The position numbers were made by a program, and so were the translations under genes. The notes under the pieces were generated by a model. That model saw nothing but the letters and a program-made list of their open reading frames with translations, did not search any database and had not been told where the DNA came from. Below are positions 25,924 to 51,218 of a stretch of 64,000 nt of DNA, piece by piece. The stretch comes from Cymbidium sinense (Eukaryota > Streptophyta > Magnoliopsida > Asparagales > Orchidaceae). The stretch covers positions 31,711,906 to 31,775,905 of the forward strand of contig CM038221.1 of assembly GCA_021442155.1 (NCBI GenBank), written 5' to 3'. Numbering within the stretch: the stretch's first letter is position 1; each line of letters opens with the position of its first letter.

Positions 25924-27560
25924 ATGCACTATGGGGCTATAGGCAATGAACCAAGATATAGAAAGCATATGAACAATTTGATTTTATATGAGGCACTACC
26001 TAAAAATGACTCCAATTCAATAGTTATTGATATCTTGTCCTTATGCTTGAGTTTTTTCTTAGTTCATTTAGAAGTTGGATATCTTTTTAAGAGTAAAGAA
26101 AAACTAGAAGGAATTTTAGATCTATATACGATGAAAACAAACTTTCAATTCAATATAAAAAAGTAGATAAAGATGTATAGTTTATCCATTTGACTTCTAA
26201 GAAATGTTCATAGAGTTTATGAGCCACAAACTTAGTAAAATCAAATATATTTAAGATCAAAAGTCATAAATTAGAACATAGTTACACTTTTGATGTTAGA
26301 TCAAAAGACTCTTGGCAAGCTCAATCTTGGTTCATTAGACACATAATTATGAAGAAACTCATCAAATTTGATCCTAACTTAAAGCCAAAGATAATGATAT
26401 TAAATGAAGAGAGGTTTTGGAATCAATTTTTCATATAAAAAAGCTTGACAATGTCAAAGAAATCTATCACTTATGTAAGAGGGTTCCTCAAAAGCATACT
26501 TTCAAAAGTCACCATCTTATTTGGTTACAAAACACATAAAATATTTAAGATAATAATTGATCTTTGGCTTTAAAATGATAACACTTCAAGTATATTTACC
26601 TTTCTTTAGGTATTTGTGTTTGAAAATTCAATAATGCATGCAATTAATACTTCTAAATAATGAGTCATGAATGCTGACTAAGAGAGTTTATAGGTATAAT
26701 AGAAAACATAGCATTCCTCTATAATAGATATAATAATATTGTCAATATTTTATTATATATTTTTTGGAAGTACATCATGAAACTTGCACTCATTATATCA
26801 TAATAAATATTAGGAAGAGGTTCAAAATAAATAGTTATCATAAGGAAAACCACTTTGCTTCTTAAACTTACGAAAGAATTGAGTTTTATATGCACTTCAC
26901 AAAATGTGTGTCAACAATTTAGCCATAACATAATATCCAAAAAATAAAGTTGGTTTTAAGTAATGGGCTCATAGGCTCATGCTTCTTTCCAAGAAATTGG
27001 TATAATGTATTGATAATTAACATTTCAGAGAACTTCAATAATAGCATCAATAGTGCATGCTCCTATCAAATGACTAGTTTATTAGAGTTTTTAAAATATA
27101 ATACATAAATAGGTATTTGGTAAATGTACCTTTAGAAAGAATAAAAAATATATATGGCTAAGAAAATTAAATAAATATTAGGGAAGCTCCTTAATAAGGA
27201 TAAAAGTTTGATTTTCCACATAATTAATCACTTTGAATTGCATATATTTGATGTGATATTATAGGTGATATTGATTTATAGTAGATAATCTATATACATG
27301 TAGAAAGTTTAATGTTTTGGGTGCTCCATGCAAACATATGTTTGCTATTGCTCAAGCCAGGGGTGTCAATTCTTATAACATATAATAAAAATTATAAGTA
27401 TGAAACATGATTAGTTGCTTATGCTAATAATGTATATCTTGTTCTAAATTAGGGCACCTTAGAGGTTTTGAATGAAATAAATATAGTTGTCATTTTAGCC
27501 CAATTGGTAAAGCTAAAACAGTGGCTGCTTGAAGAAAAATAGACGTACTTCTGATGTAAA
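25924..27560 (+). pseudogene. Decayed Mutator-like (MULE) transposase
   Basis: Conceptual reading with stops and frame changes gives a plant MULE transposase in order. The N-terminal DNA-binding region shows VGYLFKSKEKLEGILDLY and TNFQFNIKKS at ~26,070-26,165. HSYTFDVRSKDSWQAQSW follows near 26,283-26,330. A diverged central DDE region includes NISENFNNSINSA near 27,028. The C-terminal SWIM-type zinc-binding region has VLGAPCKHMFAIAQARGVNS (~27,317-27,375) and then WLVAYANNVY near 27,415. Typical MULE proteins have the same order. Several in-frame stops, including TGG-to-TGA type changes, show it is dead. Terminal inverted repeats and a 9-bp target duplication were not found. It lies between unit D and PRP8. 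Confidence 0.75.
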
Positions 27561-27716
27561 ATGAGAGACTACAATTAAGTTATTTGTATAGCCAAGTGCT
27601 TACTACCTTTATAATAAGTTATATTTTATTCTTCTTATTATTATAAATATATTATAACTATCAAAATTTAGTATAATTTTTTAGAGTATTGACACTGATT
27701 GATTATTTAATGATGC

Positions 27717-27955
27717 AACACTCATCATTTTGATGCATTATAACTTTTGTTATATGCTATATTGTAACCATCTTATAAACTGCTCTGTCATAGCTATTGT
27801 GATGCTCTCTGCCACATTATAGCTCTTTGATATACTATGTTGTATCTATTTTATAGTTGATTATGTTATAACTATTTTGATTGCATGTTATTATATTACT
27901 CATCATTATAACTATTAGAATGCACTCTATTATATCTATCTTTGATGAACTTTGC
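27717..27955. repeat. Degenerate minisatellite-like stretch
   Basis: Imperfect units of roughly 30 bp built on (T)GCATTATAACT and TATAACTATT recur through this stretch. It has no coding content. The surrounding bases, 27,561-28,450, are AT-rich and hold nothing else recognisable. Confidence 0.4.
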
Positions 27956-28450
27956 ACAAACAAGATTCAAAATCTATTTAATTGTCATTCAAATCCTATT
28001 CGAATATGTTTGGAATTTATTTGAATGAAATTGGAACATTATTAAGAGCCTATTCTAGAGTTTGAATAGTGTTTCAATAATGTCTAAATTTTTAAATATT
28101 ATTAGAATCATATTTGAACTTATGCCTATCATAATGAATTTTAAATAAATATTTTGCCTTCAAAAGAAGAGATATTTTAATTTGAAATGAACTTTTAAAT
28201 ATATTTATTTTAGAAATAAATGATATATTTGACTGATATTTTATTATTATAAGATAGGCAAATTTTTTTTTTTTCATTTTAAAAGCAATATAGATCCGTA
28301 ATTTACTTCATCCTACCTAGCTTTTGCTAATATCTCAAACTTTTTCCTATTATTAGTGAGTGTAGTAGGAATTATTAGTTAGCATAAAGAATAAATCCTC
28401 ATATTATTTGAGAGTTTTTATATATATACCACTTCAAACTATCTATTTTA

Positions 28451-28563
28451 CCTATTTAAAATTTTATTATTACCGTATACTGAAAAAGGGAACTCACAGG
28501 AATTAAAAAAATGAGCCCACCCTTATTTTGTGATACAATTAATAATAAAATTTTAAATAAGAA
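28451..28563. mobile_element. Small MITE-like inverted-repeat element
   Basis: A perfect 19-bp inverted repeat, ATTTAAAATTTTATTATTA (28,454-28,472) and its complement (28,540-28,558), encloses 67 bp. Similarity extends a few bases on both sides (CCTATTTA / TAAATAAG; CCGTATAC / GATACAATT). The size and AT-rich ends resemble a short MITE. It lies about 0.35 kb before the PRP8 start codon. Confidence 0.5.
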
Positions 28564-28570
28564 AATTAGG

Positions 28571-28571
<1 letters not shown>

Positions 28572-28625
<54 letters not shown>
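28572..28625. repeat. (AT)n microsatellite upstream of PRP8
   Basis: About 26 uninterrupted AT dinucleotides lie some 280 bp before the PRP8 ATG, so the tract is probably in its promoter. Confidence 0.97.
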
Positions 28626-28632
<7 letters not shown>

Positions 28633-28840
28633 ATTATTTGTTTTGTGCTATCAGCTTTCTTACTATATCGTCTGTTAAGCTAATATAATTATCTTATCTA
28701 CTACAAATATTATTCAATTAAAATTTGTAATTTATCTCTGTAAATATTAATACCGAGAATTAGCATTTAGCGTAGCTTTATTTTCCCTCTTCTTCCACGG
28801 TAGTATCTCCACCTTCTGCTCCAGTCAATTCCTCTCCCCA

Positions 28841-28848
28841 AAACCCTA
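28841..28848 (+). promoter_or_regulatory. Telo-box-like AAACCCTA element of PRP8
   Basis: AAACCCTA lies 60 bp before the PRP8 start codon, probably in the 5' leader or near the transcription start. This interstitial telomere motif is common in promoters and leaders of plant housekeeping genes. Assigning it to PRP8 control is inference from position. Confidence 0.4.
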
Positions 28849-28907
28849 GCAGGGGATTTTTGATCCAGGGCACATAGATCTCTTTACAGCGGCAGATTAG
28901 TAGTAAT

Positions 28908-43988
<15,081 letters not shown>

Positions 43989-44980
43989 GGGTTAAGAAGT
44001 GTTGAGGAGGGATCATTCTCTGTTTTTAAGATGGGGGAGTCCTTTAGAATGGATTACTGTAAATAGATAGTCATCTTGTCATGGCCTGGGGCTTCTGTTA
44101 TATCTCTATGCTCTTCTCTTTTGCACCAAATTGTTTACAATTTTGGTATAAGTGCATGAATATTGTGAGAGGTTTCATCTTTGGTGTTATTTTTTTAAAT
44201 TTTTAGTTCATCTGTTGCAGGCATTCAGAGGGTTTGAGTTTGCCTCTATCGTGTGATCTTATTCAGTTTAGGGTTGTTTGTATTTTAGCCCCGTTATGTG
44301 TTGTGCGCCAATTTAACGATAAATTTAAACGTTTTTTTATGTATGGATTAAGAATGAGCTTAGGATATAAGACAACCAAATAATTTTTACAACTTATGAT
44401 CAGTTTTATTGTGTTTTTTATTTCTTTTATGTTATTTTTAAAAATATTTGTTGACTGTATTTTTTAATGTTTTTATTTTTTATATGTCAAACAAACTATA
44501 TTATTTTTTAAAACATTCAAAAATATTTTTTCAGTGTTTTTAAAAATGATTAATATTATTAAGATATTAAAATTTTGATTAACTTATAAATAAAATAAAA
44601 TAATAAAATGAAAGAATAAAAGTGTTCTTAAACGATCCCTAAAATGAGAGAACCTCTTATGTTTGTGCTAAACCTTGGGGAACTCTTGCGTACAAGCACC
44701 TTGTTAGAAACTTGCAATGCTACTAAATCTATTGTACAATTTCCCCTCTTGCTTTCGCATGTACTCTCGCCACCATGCAAGCAACTATTAACCTTAATAG
44801 ATGAGTTCAATTTTTTTTTTACATTGCATTTTAATGTTACCCCTCACTGCCACTCTTACTGAAAGATGAGTGCGTTAGAACCATCTTGATGCACATTATA
44901 AAAAGATTTAATGAGTTTCAAAAATAAATTATTTTGTATCTTTTGATTCCATGGACTGAGTTTTTTCTTTTTTTTTTAAA
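43989..44980 (+). other. PRP8 3' flank and gene-free spacer
   Basis: The first 150-200 bp after the stop codon are probably the 3' UTR. I see no canonical AATAAA close by, only AT-rich tracts. From ~44,300 the sequence is AT-rich. A 72-codon plus-strand frame at 44,644 and a 60-codon minus-strand frame at 44,628 overlap it and resemble nothing I can name. Confidence 0.5.
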
Positions 44981-44989
44981 TCCGTTGAA

Positions 44990-46450
44990 TGGGCGAGTTG
45001 ACGTGAATTTTATGTCAATACTTGTCGCCCGTTTAACGAGCAATTAGACTTGAGCTAAATTTTCATCGTAATATTTTGCATGTATCGGACTCATCCGGCG
45101 TCGAAATCGAGCGAGCTTAATATCGTTGAAAATATAATGAAATTTCTCGCGACTTTCATGTTGACAAAAATCTAAGATTCCATTCCGGCAAGTTGCGGTT
45201 TTTGCAAATGCTCGCAAAAATTATAGTGTGAAGTTGAAAATTTTAGCACAACTGCAAAATTTTACCTATATCCTATCGAATTGAAGCGAGCTTATTTCAT
45301 TGGAAACATAACAAAATTCTGATTTTATGTTGATAAAAATCGATCTAGCGTCTGCATAATTTTTTACAAACGCTTCATAGCTGTAGAATTGAAAGTTTTG
45401 GTACAAAATTTTACTTTGCTCATCGTCAGATTTAATCAAGCGGCGTGGTATCTTGGAAACTCTCCTATAAAAGTTAACTGTTAATAAATAAGTTTTTATT
45501 TGAAGGCACAAAATCATACGAGAAGAAAAAGAGTATTAATCAGCTCATAAGTTCATACTACCCACCTTCACATAAAAGAGTTAAAACTAGGTACAAGAAA
45601 TCAAATAATTAACAGCCTCTTTGAGACTCATATGTATAGGCATAAATGTAGCATAAGACAAACTCTTTGAACTAAAAAATCAATGTAGATGATAAAATTG
45701 AGCCATGCAGACATGTTATCACCTCCTTGAACAGAAGTTACACAAAACACAATTATTACCACATGTTGAAATCCATCAAGGAAAAACGGAAAGAAGCCTT
45801 CTCATCAATCTCTCTTTGAACAGAAAAATAACACGATATAGTTATCAGCAAACTCTCAATACCCAAACTTCAAGATCAAATACAATGACATTGATTACTA
45901 GAGGAGCTTCGACCAACCCTTGATGATTCATAAATGTGAGACTAGAAGAATCAGTAAGGGACAAGTTGCCCATTATTAGCCACAAATTTCCCATTATTAG
46001 CCATAAGAAATTACGTCAAGTAACAGAAGTTGAAGGAATGAGTTTCATTAGAGAGATTATTAAAAAAACACTCAACACAATAATCGAGTGAGCTCTGCTT
46101 CTCCCGCATAATAATTTTTGTAAGCATTTACAAAAACTACGACGTACCGAACTAGAATCTCAGATTTTTGTTAACATGAAAATCGTAAAAATTTATTATG
46201 TTTCCAACGATCAAGCTCAATTCGAGGATGAGTCGATCACGGGTAAAATTTTGTGTCAAAATTTTTAACTCCGGATCATTTGAGCGTTTTTTGCGACTTA
46301 TTTGGAATCGTAGATTTTATCATAAAGTCGAATTTCATTACGTTTTCAACGATCTGCTCATTTCGATTTTGACAGATGAGTCCGATAAGAGCAAAATCGT
46401 GTAAATTTTTTAAAAAATTTAGCGACTATCCATTGACAACTAAATCTATT
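44990..46450. mobile_element. Transposon with long composite terminal inverted repeats
   Basis: Plus-strand blocks at ~45,086-45,183 (ATCGGACTCATCCGG..., TGAAAATATAATGAAATTTC, GACAAAAATCTAAGATTCCA) recur as the reverse complement at ~46,164-46,250 and again, more diverged, at ~46,300-46,385. On the left the module is also doubled (45,086-45,240 and 45,250-45,425). Two modules facing two inverted modules around a ~600-bp core give terminal inverted repeats of several hundred bases. This style is seen in Foldback or some MULE elements. No transposase is visible in the core, so it is probably non-autonomous. Edges are approximate and the target duplication is unresolved. Confidence 0.6.
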
Positions 46451-46950
46451 TTTAATTTTTTTTGTGCCTAATTAACTAATTAAAGTTTTAATTAAACCTA
46501 TTTTAAAAATTTAACCTCTTTACGAAGACTTTCAAAGACAAATGTATCTATTTATCTGCCATCCATTGAATCCATGAGGTTAAAACAATTAAAACACCCT
46601 TCCAGCAATTAGCTAATAAATGGAATGTGGGCGGCCATCTCCATTTAGTGCCAACATCGTAGCCAAGGGGCATACACCTCTAGCCTCACCAAGAAAGTGG
46701 AACCTCTCTCTCTCTCTCTCTCTTCATCTTCCTCTTAGCTAAAAAAAACTTATTATTTGTAATCATTTAATTTGTTCATCTGTACTGAAGAACAAAGGAG
46801 TAATGCCAATGGTATTAGAGATGACCAATTCTTTGTCAGCAGCCACGTTAAGCTTCTTCACATCTTCACAAACAAATAACAATCTTCAAAAACAAACCAA
46901 TTGATGCATACAAAATAGAAGGCGGCAGTGCTATTCATTGTAATACCGAG
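46451..46950. other. Gene-free spacer between transposon and eIF4E tail
   Basis: AT-rich sequence holds a (CT)n tract at 46,703-46,722 and no recognisable gene. It separates the inverted-repeat element from the poly(A) region of the convergent eIF4E gene. Confidence 0.5.
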
Positions 46951-46957
46951 CAACCAA

Positions 46958-46963
46958 TTTATT
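46958..46963 (-). terminator. Poly(A) signal AATAAA of eIF4E
   Basis: The plus strand reads TTTATT, i.e. AATAAA on the minus strand, about 160 bp downstream of the eIF4E stop codon. Position and orientation fit a near-upstream polyadenylation element. Confidence 0.5.
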
Positions 46964-47123
46964 TCAATAAACTAAAATGTTAAATCGTTGACCTAGAATA
47001 TAAGAAACCATTGCTTAACCAACAAAATTTTTGAGCAAAATGAGAGTTCTCTGAAGCTTTAACTGAGAAATGCAACTTATCATGCTTGCTTTTTAGTCAA
47101 GCGCGCATGAAAAATCATGAAAC

Positions 47124-48063
47124 TCACGCGTAAAAACGACTCTTTGCATGTCTCTCGTGCTTCTTCGCATCATCCTGAAAGGAACAGCGTCAACCTTAGT
47201 AAGCAATCATTTATCACTTGACAGTATTCATTACAAGGAAAACAGTTTACATGAAGCATGAAGCCAATACTGTCGTCGCAATCAAGGAACTCTTTCCACT
47301 GCCTGCCAATGCTCACCTGTAGAATAAATAATAAACAATTTCAACGTTAAACTGCATTTCACAAATGCCTTCAAATTCTGAATAGTGGCATTCATTGTGC
47401 TCTGGGAAGAAGAAAAGTAGAGAGAAAAATCTCTGAAGAAATGGCTGTGGTGAGTGGACTGGGCACATTTTGTGTAGGGAAAAGAGTTATTCAGATTTAG
47501 AAGTTGAGAAGAGCCAAAGTAACTTATGAAACCATTGACGTAAACTCAGTTGTAAAATGAGGACGTGTTAGGAACTCCCACAACACACATTAACCAAGTA
47601 GTAACAGAGAGGTTGGGTTGGGACTTGGGAGGTCTCAATCAGTTTACCAGTGCAGCTTCGTTAAATGCATTTTTAGTCCAAATTGAAATTTTATCCTGCT
47701 TAGCTCGTACATTGACGACTGCTCCACATATTTCATAACCATGGTCAAACTGCTCACCAAGCATTGCAAGTAACTACCAGAAAAAAAGAACAAAAGTTTT
47801 AAAGAATGGTATGGGAACAAAGTATTTATATCTACAATTTATGAGCTCAATGGAGTTATAAAATAAAATGGACCATTTAATGAGATTAGGAGCGTACTGT
47901 GTATAACCACCACATATCAACATTTCCTCGTGAGCAGCTGATTGTCCACTTCCCTCCATTTGCGCAGACTGGATCTTCCCATTTTGGCTCTATTCCGTGT
48001 TTAAAACAGTGAAAGTCTGCCCCAACTGCCAGGCTGCTTGGCCGATGAATATTATTGTAAAGA
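47124..48063 (-). CDS. EIF4E: Translation initiation factor eIF4E, exons 2-5 (5' exon not seen)
   Basis: Binds the mRNA 5' cap as part of eIF4F in the cytoplasm. On the minus strand, exon 2 is 48063-47898 (166 nt), exon 3 47773-47648 (126), exon 4 47316-47251 (66) and exon 5 47174-47124 (51, ending TGA). All junctions are GT-AG, phases match and there are no stops. The sizes match plant eIF4E. Residues read [36 protein letters not shown] (cap-stacking Trp), [34 protein letters not shown] (basic phosphate-binding residues), [12 protein letters not shown] and [16 protein letters not shown]. This is the eIF4E type rather than eIF(iso)4E. The first exon, with the usual HSWTFWF region, was not found up to the right edge. 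A LINE lies 51 bp before the exon 2 acceptor. Either intron 1 exceeds 15 kb or the gene is 5'-truncated. It is convergent with PRP8. Confidence 0.92.
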
Positions 48064-48114
48064 CTGCAAACGATTAGTTAGTATAAGTGCAGCAATGTTT
48101 GGAAGGTATGACTT

Positions 48115-48130
48115 CTTGACTAAATGAAAT
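48115..48130. repeat. Left target-site duplication of the outer LINE
   Basis: CTTGACTAAATGAAAT is an exact 16-bp match to 53,541-53,556, directly abutting the (CAA)n end of the LINE. Confidence 0.9.
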
Positions 48131-48162
<32 letters not shown>

Positions 48163-48938
48163 AACAGCAATAATAACAAGCTTTTATTCCACCACGTGGG
48201 GTCAGCTACAAGAATCCTTCTCCATTGTGTCCTATTAAGTATCAAATTTCCATTTAATTTGAAAAAAATAAGGTTATTTTTTTATACTTCATAACCAAAT
48301 CTTTTTAGGTCTACCTCTACCTTTATTAAACATAGTCGAATCTAATACATCTACTCTCCAAACTGCGTCATCAATGACCGATATTTTATAGGACCAAAAT
48401 ATCTAAGGTGCTCTCTAATCTTATTTTCCATTGGAGTTTCTCCAATCTTTTCACATATATATTTATTTCGCATGTTGTCTCTAAGTGTAAAACCACTAAT
48501 CCACCTAAGCATCCTCAGTTGTACAACACTTAATTTTATGCTTCTCTTTTACTGGCCAACATTTTGCATAAAATATTGTAAGTCTCACCACCATCTTATA
48601 AAATTTTCCCTTAAAGTCTAAGCGGTACTTTCTATCACACAATAGACCCGATGCCTTCCTTCACTTCAACCATCCAACTTGAATTCTATTAAAAACATCC
48701 CTATCTATTTCACCATCACTTTGAATAATAGGCCCGAGATATCTAAAAGATTCACTCTTTTTAATGACTTGATCAACTAATGTCACAATCCCACCACTAA
48801 ATCTTCTATAACTAAAATTACACTTCATGTATTTGGTTTTAGATCTACTCAAATAAAAGCCTTTAAACTCTAAGGTTGACCTCAATAATTCAAGCTTTAT
48901 TTTGAGCTCCCTCTCTAGTCTTATCAACCAGAAGAATA

Positions 48939-51218
48939 CAACAACAACAACAACAACAACAAGCCTTTATCCCACTAAGTGGGGTAGGCTACATGAATCC
49001 TTCGTCTCCATTGTGTCCTATTATGTGTCAAATTCTCATTTAATTCAAGTATACTAAGGTCATTTTTTATACATCTTAACCAAGTCTTTTTAGGTCTATC
49101 TCTACCTTTCTTAACATAAGATAAATCTAATGCATCTACTCTCCTAACCGGGTCATTGAACGACCGACGCTTTATGTGGCCAAATCATATAAGGAGACTC
49201 TCTTTAATCTTATCTGTCACTGAAGCTACTCCGACTTTTTCCCGAACATACTCATTTTGCATTTTATCTCTAAGAGTAAAGCCCCTCATCCACCTGAGCA
49301 TCCTCATCTCTACAACACTTAACTTAGTCTTATGCTTCTCTTTTATTGGCTAACATTCTGCACTATAAATCATTGCAAGTCTTACCACCATCTTATAAAA
49401 TTATTCCTTAAGTTTAAGCGGTACTTTTCTATCACAATAGGCGGATGCATTCCTCCACTTCAACTATCCAACTTGAATTCTACTAATAACATCTCCATCT
49501 ATTTCACCATCATTTTGAACAATGGGCCTAGATATTTGAATCGCACTCTTTTTAATGACTTGTTCACCCAATATCACAACTACCACTGAACTTCTACAAC
49601 TAAAATTACACTCCATATATTCGGTTTAGATATACTTAAATGAAAACCTTTAGACTCTAAGGTTGACCTCCATAATTAAAGTTTTCTTGGACTCTCTCTC
49701 TAGTCTTATCAACAAGAAGAATGTCATCAACAAAAAGCATACACCAAGGTACATCTTCTTGTAAATGCTTAGTAAGAACATCCATAACTAAAGCAAAAAA
49801 AATAAGGGCTTAAAGCTGACCTTGATGTAATCCAACTGAAATAGTAATTTGTCAATCCTCCTTGTGTTTGGACACAAGTAACAACTCTAGTATATATATC
49901 CTTAATGACTTGAATATAACCAATATTAACTCTTTTATTTTCTAGAACTCTCCAAAGAATATCTCTTGAAACTTTATCATAAGCTTTCTCTAGATCAATA
50001 TATATCATATGTAGATCCTTCTTACTTTCTCTATACTTCTCCATCAAACCTCTTAACAAATGTATATCATACATAGTAAATCTACCTGACATGAAACCAA
50101 ATTGATCGTGAAAACTTTTATATCACATCGTAACCTATGCTCAATTACTCTCGCATAATTTTAATGTATGACAACAACAACAACAACAACAAGAAGAAGC
50201 CTTAATCCCACTAGGGTGGTCGGCTACATAAATCTTCGTCTCCATTGTGTCCTATTATGTGTCAAATTCTCATTTAAATCAAGTATACTAAAATCATTTT
50301 TATACATCTTAACCAAGTCTTTTAGGTTTACCTCTACCTTTCTTAACATAAGTAATCTAATGCATCTCTCTCTGTCAGTTCATGGACGGCTTTATGTGGC
50401 CAAACCATCTAAGGCGACTCTTCCTAATCTTATCTACCACTGGAGCTACTCCAACTTTTTCCCGAATATACTCATTTTACATTTTATCTCTAAGAGTAAA
50501 GCCACTCATCCACTAAGCATCCTCATCTCTGTAACACTTAATCTTATGATTCTCATTTATTGGCCATCATTCAGCACCATAAGTCATTGCAGTTATTACC
50601 CACCATCTTATAAAATTTTCCCTTAAGTTTAAGTGAAAATTTTCTATCACATAATAGGTCAGATGCATTCCTCCACTTCAACCATCCAACTTGAATTCTA
50701 CTAATAACATCTCCATCTATTTCACCATCATTTTGAACAATAGAGCCTAAATAGTGAAACGCCTCACTTTTATTAATGACTTGTTCACTGTCACAAATTC
50801 TAGAAACTACTAAAATTACACTCCATATATTCAGTTTTAGATCTACTTAAACGAAAACTTTTAGACTCTAGAGTTGAAATAATCATGATATGAATCCTTT
50901 AATGTATGACACATTAACTTAATTCCTCTATAATTTGCACACTCTTGTGCATCACCATTATTCTTAAATATAGGAACCAACAAACTCTTTCTCCACTCAT
51001 CTGACATCTTTTGTCTTTAAAATAACATTAAAAAGATTTATATGCCAAGAAATTCCTTGATTTCCTAAACATTTCCACACTTCTATTGGAATATCATCAG
51101 GTCCTACTATTTTTTCACATTTCATTTTCTTTAAAGCTTCTATAACTTCAAATTTACTAATACGACGATAAAAATAAAATTCTCTATTTTTGTTTAGAGT
51201 ATTAGAGTCTTTAAAACG
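48939..51218 (-). mobile_element. RTE-type LINE 2, 5'-truncated, nested in LINE 1
   Basis: It starts with (CAA)n on the plus strand and the 3' tail CTTTATCCCACTAAGTGGGG. Its own sequence is 48,939-~50,173 and 50,912-51,218, about 1.5 kb. It is flanked by AGAAGAATA at 48,930-48,938 and 51,219-51,227. LINE 1 resumes exactly after the right copy, at the point in the reverse transcriptase gene where it was interrupted. Readable RT segments include MLFVDDILLVDK (FVDD active-site box, near 49,705-49,740) and the region [16 protein letters not shown] at about 49,970-50,010. The gene is broken. Confidence 0.9.
50174..50897 (-). mobile_element. RTE-type LINE 3, 5'-truncated, nested in LINE 2
   Basis: A ~725-bp 3' fragment with (CAA)n and the tail AGCCTTAATCCCACTAGGGT. 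It is bracketed by TTTAATGTATGACA at 50,160-50,173 and 50,898-50,911, a 14-bp target duplication. LINE 2 sequence (ACATTAACTTAATTCC..) continues immediately after it. The fragment covers only the end of the reverse transcriptase gene and the tail. Confidence 0.9.

Noticed and set aside
27491..27530. tRNA-like or SINE-like A box (AGCCCAATTGGTAAAGCT)
   Set aside because: No B box (GGTTCGAATCC-like) follows at the needed distance, and the stretch lies in the C-terminal part of the MULE relic.
44628..44862. Overlapping short frames downstream of PRP8
   Set aside because: There is no recognisable similarity, no splice context and no neighbouring gene structure; not enough to call a gene.
47774..47959. 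61-codon minus-strand open frame in eIF4E
   Set aside because: It is out of frame with eIF4E exon 2 and reads through the donor site into intron 2.
50168..50626. 152-codon plus-strand open frame
   Set aside because: It runs antisense through LINE 3, starting in the (CAA)n tail; it has no independent similarity.
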